A DNA stretch of 64,000 bases from Pilatotrama ljubarskyi (lineage: Eukaryota > Basidiomycota > Agaricomycetes > Polyporales > Polyporaceae), in contig MU277718.1 of NCBI GenBank assembly GCA_022385805.1, positions 127,716 through 191,715 of the forward strand. Reading direction: 5' to 3'. Of the stretch, positions 56,150 to 64,000 are shown piece after piece. The notes beneath the pieces were generated by a model, which saw only the letters and a list, made by a program, of their open reading frames with translations, made no database searches and had not been told where the DNA came from. Position 1 is the first letter of the stretch; every line of letters begins with the position of its first letter. The position numbers were made by a program, and so were the translations under genes.

Positions 56150-58052
56150 ATGAAGAGCGGCTTCAAGACCGTCCGCCTCGGACACGCAGCCGCCGGTCAC
56201 CACCACAAGCGTGATGGTACGTCTCATTCGTCGTCTTCGCGCCATGTATTGTGAAAGCCATGCTGTGGGATGTGCATGCTTCAAAGGAGTGACGATTAAG
56301 GAGACACCACACTCGGAGGGATGGGGATGGGTCAGACGACGTCAAGGTTCACCGGCCTCGACCGCTGTACCGTTGAGAGGTTAAATCAGTATCGGTCGAA
56401 TACCTCGAGAGGGGCAGAAGTCTTCCCTTGACCCTCCTTTTTACGCTCTTCGCACAAATGGGAGACGATTCTTCTACCAACGAACGCTGACGCTTACTCT
56501 CTGGTAGCTTGCTCTACCGGCGGCCTCTACAAAGCCCCGGCAAAAGGACAGATCGTTGACGCCAGTCGGCCTGTCACGGTCAGCTGGGACAACTCTTGCC
56601 TCAACACCACCGCCGTCGACATCTACTTGTACGCACCCAGCGCCTCTCGCTCCCTCGTCCACGCGTGGCAGAACGTCGACTACAAGGCGGGCAGTTACAA
56701 TGCAACTCTCCAACCTGGCTGGTGGAACTCGACGTCTTCTGTCACCTTGGAATTTACCATCCTCGCCTCCGGCCAGCCCACATGGTTGATCACCACACCT
56801 GCTGGCCCCCCTTTCACTGCGACGTATTCCGGCACCTCGGACTCAACTGCTGTAGCCGGCGCTGTCGAGCAAGTCAACAACATCCCCTCGGACAAGCACG
56901 GCCTGTCGAAAGGCGCTATCGCCGCTGCCGTCCTCGTCCCGATCCTCTTCCTCATTGGTCTCTGCGTCGGCGCATACATCAAGCTGAGCCGTGCAAAGGG
57001 CAAGGAGAAGCGCAAGCGCTTCAGCCAGGCCGTCGACAAGCGCATGTCCACGATCTCGACGGACTGGAAGTCGATGACAGGTGCCGGTGCCAACGCCGCT
57101 ATTCGGAACAGCATGGCCATATCGAACGAGTCAGGAAACCGCCTCTCGTCCTTCTCCTTCGGTGGCATCTGCCCCTCGTCCACCGTTGCCGTCGAGGGCG
57201 GACACGCGGGCGTCGGTGCGCGGGGTATCTTCCAGCCTAATCCCGACGCTCCTCAGATGTCGCAACTCCGCCCTGGTCTGCGCACGTCTGCCTTCGAGAA
57301 CCGCGTTTCTCGTGTCTCCTTCGCGGCGGACCCTCGTCCATCGAGCGAGTCCCGGCGCACTCGTCAGTCCCGCGCGTTCCACGTCGGTCACCTCCCTGAT
57401 GTCCCGCCTCTTCCGGAGCGTCAGAATTCGACCGAGAGCTCCAGCAACGCTTCACCGATCCTGTCGCCCGTCCAAACCGCTGGCCCTCTGAGCCTGACGG
57501 CGGAGGATATCCGCGCACGTATGTCTGGTCAGGAGTCTGCGCCCCGCCCTAGCATCGACGAGGTCATGCCGGCGCTGTCGAGTGAGTCCCTTCATCCTTC
57601 TGTCGGCGTGTGAATTATGCTTATGCTTCCCAGTGATGCGCACCGGCGGTGACGGTGCGACGAACAATGACGAGATGCTCTTCAAGGCCCAGGTCGCCAT
57701 GCCCGCTGCCCCAAGCCCGACGCACCAGGTCCCGAAGTCTCCCATCATGGGAGTGATGCCGATGCAGCCCATGCCCGCTAACATGATGTCGCCCGACGAC
57801 ATGCTGCGCGCCTACGCTGAACGCCGCGCTATCGGCGCCGCCAGCCCTGGCATCCCGAGCCTCCCGTCTCCTGTCGCCAACTACAATGGCAACGGCATGC
57901 GTGTCCTCTACACCCCCGAGGCCCCTTCTCCCATGGCCCCTATCTCGCCCGAATCTGTTTACCCGGCCACCCCTGCTAACAGGAAGAGCCTGGCCCCGAC
58001 CGAGTACAGCAAGTACGACGAGGATGACGCCTACGTCGGCACCGCCGAGTAG
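56150..58052 (+). CDS. Single-pass membrane protein with Ser-rich tail, unrecognised
   Basis: Three exons (56150-56216, 56508-57581, 57634-58052) give 519 residues. After HHHKRDACSTGGLY comes an extracellular-type domain of about 130 residues with a beta-sandwich look (GQIVDASRPVTVSWDNSCLN, DIYLYAPSA, SVTLEFTILASG), then a membrane span (GAIAAAVLVPILFLIGLCVG) followed by a stop-transfer KLSRAKGKEKRKR and a cytoplasmic tail of about 300 residues rich in Ser, Pro, Met and Arg. The order suggests a type I plasma-membrane protein, perhaps a cell-wall sensor; no family is recognised. The weak point is the start: no clear signal peptide follows the chosen ATG, and the first intron is long (291 nt). 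Confidence 0.65.
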
Positions 58053-58992
58053 TCGCACCATCTGACTACAATCTATCTCCGTTCTTGACTCGCTCCTTCA
58101 TGTCCCGTCGGTTGTAGGATTCCTGTATTGGTGCCGTACCACCGCCTCATATCCCCATACCATATGGTTACGAGGAGGGGAGATGATCCCCGGTGCGGTT
58201 GTGTTCACTACTGTCATTTCTTTCACCCCATATATCTTACGAGCTACGTTCTACGACATTGTGATTCCTCGATCTAGCCTCTCCTCTTGATAGTCCGGTT
58301 CCCGTCTCCCTTCGCTTCCCCTACGCCCTGCGTGTCCAGTTGCTCAATTACTTTCCCCACACGCGGAGCACACGACAGCGTCGTAACATTATTCATATAT
58401 ACCCGCTATCTATCCTGAGCGCGACACCTCCATATCCGCCGTAGCCGCTGTCGACGGCGCGCTGGCTTTCTCCCGTCTCGTTCTCGTCTCATCATCTTCC
58501 TCCGAGCATATGCGTGGACAGGGACCCGCTCACCCGGTGGGCGTCCGCGGTACGCTCCATTTTGACCCAGACCCTCACTTTGAATTCTGACTCGTACCAT
58601 GGCTCTCGTACGTTCGCTCATCCGTTGTGAATATCGAGATACAAGGCTGCTTTGTCATAGCGCCTCTCCATTGGCTCTCGTTCTTGATTCATGCTCGTTG
58701 ATCCAAATCGACATACCAGCTGTGCGAACAAGATGCTACGCCACGATCAGGCTCGATGAGCTAACTACTGACATCAGCGCAAATATTTTGCCCAAGCACA
58801 GAGGATACGGCTTTGCCGGTGCGTCAATCTTCGTTCAAAGGGAGTCGGACGGTGCACTGACATCTAAACACAGGTGGATACACAACCAGGTTTGTAAGAT
58901 GTAGGCGTGTGTCACGGCGACGCTGCACGTCCGGATCACAAATCTATGAGCGATGGCCTCAATTAACTTCGGAGCATAGAAGCGTGCTTACC
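58053..58992. other. Intergenic between convergent genes
   Basis: Holds the 3' untranslated regions of the membrane-protein and coiled-coil genes. No gene seen. Confidence 0.5.
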
Positions 58993-60448
58993 CTACTCAG
59001 GCGAGCCTTGCGGTTCCGCTAGCAGTCCCTCGAGGGTGCTCTCTAACATCACTTTCGGCTTCACCAAGACCACCCTCCGCACCGTGTCTCCTTCTTCGGC
59101 TACCTTCCCCGTCTCTGCCTTACGCTCTTGCTTGATCAGGCCAAGATGCGTGGTGCCAAATACCGGGCCTGTGGATCGGACGGCGCCTTCGCGGTGTTTG
59201 GGATGTGCCCACTCGTCTTCCATCGACTCAGGGGCAAACGGCTCCGATGGCCCCGCTACTACCACCTCAAGATCGCGCGATACGATGCGTTCCCCTGCGA
59301 TGCGTCGGAAGTCGAGAACGTGGACGATGATCTGCTTCAGGGCCTTCCCGTACCGTTCTTTCACAAGACAGTGGGCCTCATCGGGAGACGAATCGACACC
59401 GCACGCGAGGAGGACGTCGCATACGTGCTCGATCAGTCTCGAGCAGGCCATAGACACGACCTTGGATTGGGCGGGGATCAGAGCTCGCATGTGGGTGAGA
59501 GTCATCGCCCTCCATCTCCCGAAGACCGACTGAGGCTCTGTGGATGATCTCGCCTCAGTGAAACGATTCTCCGCGCATGTCTGCGATTGACTCACCGTGC
59601 TTGCACATCTCTGCGTAGATGGAGTGAAGGAATGCTGTTTGCTTCTCGAACGACGTGGACCAAGGGGATGCGAGGTGGTAGAGGAACGATGATAGTGCGA
59701 CCTGTAGGGCGATCTGCACTAGGATGGGGTCCTCACTATGGTCCTTGGTGTACAAGGTGCGCGGCAGGTGCGGAGCAAGCAGGGAAGACTTCTCAAGACG
59801 TGACACGGCGGCCTCGGCGATTGCACTTTCCTTCTGCATGCCGTAGTAACCCTGGCAGTCGTCGGCGATCTTCGCCGCCGTCTGGAAGATCTGGGAGTTG
59901 ATGCGCTCGACGAGACGGACCACTTCGCTATCGGTGACGTCGTCGACTTTGGAGAGGTACGTCTGCGCCTCTTTGAGCTCGGCCGTCCGGGTGTCCAACA
60001 GGGTCTTGAGGTTCCTGAACTCAGTCTGGGTTTGAGACAGCGCCTTCTCCAGCTCGCCTCTTGCTGCGTCGCCCGCCTTGAGCGCTCGCTCCAGGTCGGC
60101 GTTACGCTTCTTGAGGCCCTGGGCGTGAGCGTCCAACTCGCGACCTTTCTCTTCGGCGGCCTTCAGTGCAGACTCTAGAGCCCTGTTCGTGTCCTGCGAG
60201 GAGTATAGCTGTTCCCGCAAAGAGCGCCCTCTCCTTCTCTCCGCGACCAGCTCTCCCTCCTTTTCTTGCAAGCGGTCTTCGAGGTCTCTATATCGCTCGC
60301 GATAGTCCGACGCTCGTTCTCGGCGCAGGTAGCTGTTCCGCTTCGACGAGGGCTGGTCATTGTCGGGCTTCAAGTTGAACCAGCGAGAGACTCGTTCCAT
60401 GACATAGAGGGAGATTCGTTGAACGATGACCAGGAGAGACGACAGCAT
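58993..60448 (-). CDS. Coiled-coil protein of unknown function
   Basis: Two exons (59596-60448, 58993-59537) encode 465 residues. The N-terminus has a hydrophobic helix (LSSLLVIVQRISLYVM) that may anchor it or act as an amphipathic segment. Residues about 40-165 form a long charged coiled coil (RERYRDLEDRLQEKEGELVA, then AELKEAQTYLSKVDDV). The C-terminal half is an alpha-helical domain (VVRLVERINSQIFQTAAKIA, CSRLIEHVCDVLLACGVD) without a known signature. The 58-nt intron must end at CCACAG (59538) rather than the nearer CTGAG to keep the helical frame. I do not recognise the family. Confidence 0.75.
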
Positions 60449-60877
60449 GCCAGTGGTCGACGGACGAGCGGCGACGAATTGTGCTCACACGGCGCAGGTA
60501 AGGCCCTATGCTATGGCGCCGCCTCATGCCCTCGGTGCGTCCGAAGAAACCCTTCATGCGACATCCTCATGGTTCATTTCGACGCTTCCTCAGTACGCAG
60601 ACGCAAGACGCTGCAGGCCCATATCTTCGCGGCATCACTCGCCTTGTCGTGCTTGCTCATCTCACGGGCAGTCCATGGTACCTGTGCCCGTGGGATTCGA
60701 GCTCTAGGTCTCATGGAAGTAGTGCCCAGTCGTCGTGGCGAGCAAGATCCACACACATTACCGCAGCACCGGTTGTGCGCAGTGCATGCACAAGCATACA
60801 CGCATGTTGGGACTGTATATGAAGTTCTTTGGCCTGCAAGTCCTGTCCACCTCTTGTCACTCACCTCATTCCACGCC
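60449..60877. promoter_or_regulatory. Divergent promoter, coiled-coil gene and Hsp70-like gene
   Basis: This 429-base interval separates two divergent start codons. No strong TATA box is seen. A heat-shock-element-like TTCnnGAA array was looked for and not found. Confidence 0.35.
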
Positions 60878-63341
60878 ATGGCAATCCTTCAGCCGTACCA
60901 GGGCCCCGTTCGTAAACTCGTCGTGGCTATGGATGTTGGGACAACGTATTCGGGCGTAGCATATGCCATCCTGGACCCTGGCGAGATTCCCAAGATTCTA
61001 GGAGTCACTCGGTGGGAGTTTTTGGTACAAGCCCCTGTGTACACCCGTTGATGCGCTCTTGTTGTAGCTTTCCTGGCCAGGAGAATGCGGCGGGAGACTC
61101 GAAGATACCCTCCATTCTGTACTACCGTCAAGATGGTACGGTGCACTCCGTCGGCGCAGAAGCTGCTCAGCCTGGTATGGAGCTCGAGGCGGAGGATGAG
61201 GACTTGATATTCGTGGAATGGTGAGCCTGTCTGCTGAGAGTTCCGTTGGTTAAATGGCGATAGCTCATACGGCCTTTCCAGGTTCAAGCTGCATTTGAGG
61301 CCGGAGACGCTCGACTCCGATGAGGTCAAGAGACGCGATCTTCCGCCGTTGCCCAGCGGGAAGAGCGTGCTGGATGTCTTCGCCGACTTCACCGGCTACC
61401 TTTTCGCTTGCACGCAGCGGTATATCTGTGAGACGCACGCGAACGGCGAAAGCCTCTGGGCCTCTGTGAAGGATCGCATCCAGTTTGTGCTCTCGCATCC
61501 GAATGGGTGGGAGGGACTGCAGCAGGGAAAGATGCGACAAGCGGCAGTCATGGCAGGACTCGTTCCAGACACGCCCGAGGGTCATGCCCGAGTGCATTTC
61601 GTTACCGAAGGCGAAGCAAGCCTTCACTTCTGCATCAGGAGTGGATTGGCCACGGATACCATCGCCGTAAGCATCCGCTAGTCGTTACCCACCGATGAAA
61701 TCCGACTCTAACGTTTCTCGCTAGGATGGCGAAAACGTGATGATCGTCGACGCTGGCGGAGGCACGGTTGATATCAGCAGCTACTCCTTTGTGTCGACAA
61801 ATCCGCTCTCTGTGGAAGAGATCGCGTCTGCAGACTGTGAGTAACATTCTCCTTCCATGGATGCGGTCGTTGAAAACCCCATCAGGCATCATGCAGGGAT
61901 CCACACGAGTTAACTTCCGGGCGGGGAAATTTCTGAAAGGTAACTACAAGCAGATACCTCGTAGTTTGCAGGAATACTCATATTGCATTTCTAGAACGAC
62001 TGAAGAACTCGGCATACGGCAACGAGGAAGACATCAAGGCGATGTTGGATTACTTCGACAAGTACACGAAGCCTATATTCAAGGACGCCTCGGAGCAATC
62101 CTACATCAAGTTCGGTTCGATGAGCTGTAACGACGCAAAGGTCAAGATTCGCCGGGGTCAATTGCTTCTCTCGGGGTAAGTTCGTCACAATACGCAGACG
62201 AACCTCCCTCGCCCATCATCATACGCCGCTAGTCCGGAGATGGAGGCATTCTATAAGCCCTCACTTGACGCGATTGTGGACGCCATTCAGAAGCAGCAAC
62301 AGGCAGCGTCTCGTCCTATCTCGGTACGGCTTGGCCTCCCTCTCGCGGTTTCTTTGAGATGACTGATGGTTGAATAGAACATCTTCCTCGTGGGGGGCTT
62401 CGCGGCGAGTCCGTGGCTCTATGCCAATCTCCAACAGAACCTCAGAACGCTCGGCCTTACCCTCTGCCGACCGGATACGCACACGTACGTAGAATAATCT
62501 GCTTGTTCTCGCATGATCATTGCTCACGGATTTGCCAGGAACAAGGCTGTCGCCGAAGGTGGAGTCTCCTTTTATCTCGAGCACTTCGTGTCAGCTCGCA
62601 TCATCAAGATGACCTACGGAACTGTGATCAACATCGACTATGACCGGAGAGATCCTGAACACGTGGCTCGCAGCTTCGGGAAGATCGTCCGCCCGTCCGG
62701 GCGGGTTGTGATACCCGATGCGTTTTCCTCCATCCTCACCAAAGTGCGTTGCTTGTCTTGCTCTATCATCAGACTATAACATGAAGTTATGCGTAGGGAA
62801 CCCGCGTGCGCGGGAACGAGGAGATGTCCAGGGGCTATTTCAAGGAATCGCGCGAGGCAAGAACACTCGACACCATGTCGGCGGAGATCATGTGCTACAG
62901 AGGCAAGAAGCAGGATCCCAAATGGGTCGATCTAGAACCCGGTGCGGCGGAAGTGTTAATGTGTTGGCGTACCCGCGGAACTGATGCGCGCCGTAGAATG
63001 CTTCAGCACACTGTGTACCGTTTTTGCTGACACGTCTAAGGTCGTGAAGACCCCTCGCCAAGGCAGGAATGGCATCCACTACGCCCAGGCATTCGACATC
63101 GTCCTCATGTGCGGTCTCACCGAACTCCAAGCACAAATCCGTTGGACAGAAGATGTGCGTGTGCCGTTTCCCAACCATATCGAATGAAGTTGCTGATCTC
63201 TGATATTGTTCTAGGGCAAGGAGATGCGGTATGTGGCGGACGCTGCTCGGGCGCCTTGACGATTCCTTTCGAGACTGACCATACACCAACAGAGGCCCCG
63301 CCAAGATCGTGTATGATGACGATTTGGAGTTGGCGACCTGA
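60878..63341 (+). CDS. Hsp70/Hsp12A-like actin-ATPase-fold protein
   Basis: Thirteen exons (60878-61011, 61068-61220, 61282-61666, 61725-61836, 61886-61939, 61995-62175, 62233-62323, 62378-62484, 62539-62743, 62797-62941, 62997-63154, 63215-63228, 63293-63341) encode 595 residues. The nucleotide-binding signatures are LVVAMDVGTTYSGVAYAI (phosphate 1), VMIVDAGGGTVDISSYS (phosphate 2) and NIFLVGGFAASPWLYANL (adenosine). There is no DnaK-type substrate-binding domain or EEVD tail; the last 150 residues are mixed alpha/beta (FDIVLMCGLTELQAQIRW). This is the Hsp12A/B-like branch of the Hsp70 superfamily, heavily expanded in Agaricomycetes, with no settled function. A 14-nt exon lies near the end. 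The 3' end faces a paralogue on the other strand. Confidence 0.9.
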
Positions 63342-63722
63342 GCATAACCCGTCGTTGCAGTCCCGCTTCGGGCACACATTCCGACATAGACGCTTGCCGC
63401 CCGATCTTTCTGTCTTTCGCAATCGCCCTTCATTATCCAACTACCCCAACTCCCCGGATGTTTCGCACTCGACCCTTACCATTCATTCTTGTTTAGAGCC
63501 TTCACGTAGTAGGTCCGTTGGGCCCCCGTAAGTTCACCATGAGCCAGCGCTGGCTCAACGCAGCTTGAAGCTCTAGCGAGTCGCGAAGCATGTCCATGTG
63601 TTGTAGAGTATCTGAGCATGTAATCCAGGCGGCTGACTTTGCTTAAACTATTCAAGACGGGTAAACACTGACTGACAGAAAGCATCTGGAACTTGAAGGG
63701 GCCGCTCATGTGCCACTACTGC
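63342..63722. other. Intergenic between convergent Hsp70-like paralogues
   Basis: Short interval holding both 3' untranslated regions. An imperfect palindrome GAGCCAGCGCTGGCTC is at 63541-63556 and could be a hairpin; its role is unknown. Confidence 0.45.
63541..63556. other. Perfect 16-bp palindrome between convergent genes
   Basis: GAGCCAGCGCTGGCTC reads the same on both strands. It lies midway between two convergent stop codons and could fold into a hairpin in either transcript. Confidence 0.4.
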
Positions 63723-64000
63723 TCAGAGAGAGACCTCGAGATCCTCGCTGTACACGATTTGAGCCGGACCGCTGCAAATGCCATCCTCAGTCTCAGAGTA
63801 GTGCGCAAAGCACACGAGTGGCGTACCGCTTCTCCACTCCCTGATGCGTATTCATCGCCACCGTTGTGTCAGCATTGATTGCCGTGAATATCGAGAGAAG
63901 CACATACGTTCTCCACCCATTTAATTTGGACCTGGAGCTCGGTAAGGCCGCAAATGAGGACAATCTCGAACTTTTGTTGGTAATACCCCCCGTTTGTTCC
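63723..64000 (-). CDS. Hsp70/Hsp12A-like paralogue, C-terminal part (runs off window)
   Basis: Three exons can be read on the minus strand: 63908 to beyond 64000, 63827-63840 and 63723-63771. They give KFEIVLICGLTELQVQIKW, GVEKR and GPAQIVYSEDLEVSL followed by TGA. These match the end of the neighbouring gene (FDIVLMCGLTELQAQIRW, GKEMR, GPAKIVYDDDLELAT), and the last two exons have identical lengths in both (14 and 49 nt). It is therefore the 3' end of a second Hsp70-like gene, arranged tail to tail with the first. The N-terminal ATPase part lies outside the window. Confidence 0.88.

Noticed and set aside
1..64000. A CRISPR array, operon, plasmid origin or biosynthetic gene cluster
   Set aside because: The DNA is eukaryotic with spliced genes; no spaced direct repeats and no co-directional pathway genes were seen.

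Overview
The window looks like nuclear DNA of a filamentous basidiomycete, most plausibly an Agaricomycete of the Polyporales type. The grounds are GC-rich coding sequence, many 50-70 nt introns with GTRNGT donors, pyrimidine-rich leaders, and typical Agaricomycete families: a group III HAMP-repeat histidine kinase, SRPK-like kinase duplicates, Hsp70/Hsp12A-like proteins, F-box proteins, a G1 (eqolisin) peptidase and a PARP-E2 fusion. The genus is not fixed by the sequence. Exon models were joined by hand; each listed multi-exon model closes in frame at every junction, except kinase 1, which carries one frameshift.

Layout. 1-6.6 kb: an acidic low-complexity ORF, then a minus-strand non-LTR retrotransposon (ORF1 with coiled coil; ORF2 with endonuclease, reverse transcriptase and a terminal zinc knuckle). 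7.1-9.0 kb: F-box gene (+). 11.4-14.2 kb: AIF/FSP1-like flavoprotein (+). 15-16 kb: a decayed SRPK-like kinase fragment and a 105-bp MITE. 16.6-19.9 kb: PRM10/ThrE-type transporter (-). 20-24 kb: no gene recognised. 24.0-29.3 kb: 19-exon group III hybrid histidine kinase (+). 30.2-31.9 kb: SRPK-like kinase 1 (-), divergent from GPI8 (32.2-33.7 kb, +). 34.5-40.4 kb: 1784-residue ankyrin protein with an N-terminal nucleotidyltransferase-like motif (+). 40.7-41.1 kb: 65-residue SMP-type protein (-). 41-44.7 kb: no gene recognised. 44.8-45.7 kb: secreted G1 peptidase (+). 46.3-48.0 kb: SRPK-like kinase 2 (-). 49.1-50.5 kb: second F-box-like gene (+). 51.2-55.7 kb: 21-exon PARP catalytic domain fused to a UBE2Q-like E2 (+). 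56.1-58.1 kb: single-pass membrane protein (+). 59.0-60.4 kb: coiled-coil protein (-). 60.9-63.3 kb: Hsp70/Hsp12A-like gene (+), facing the 3' end of a paralogue that runs off the window (-).

This is ordinary chromosomal gene content, not a cluster: transcription directions alternate and no shared pathway is evident. Themes that recur are protein quality control and modification (two F-box proteins, PARP-E2, two Hsp70-like genes, GPI8), signalling (histidine kinase, three SRPK-like copies) and recent local or dispersed duplication (kinases, Hsp70-like pair). The least conventional items are the PARP-E2 fusion, the nucleotidyltransferase-like domain on the ankyrin protein, SRPK-like kinases with presequence-like N-termini, a retrotransposon whose two ORFs share one frame and are separated by two stop codons, and two GC-AG introns.
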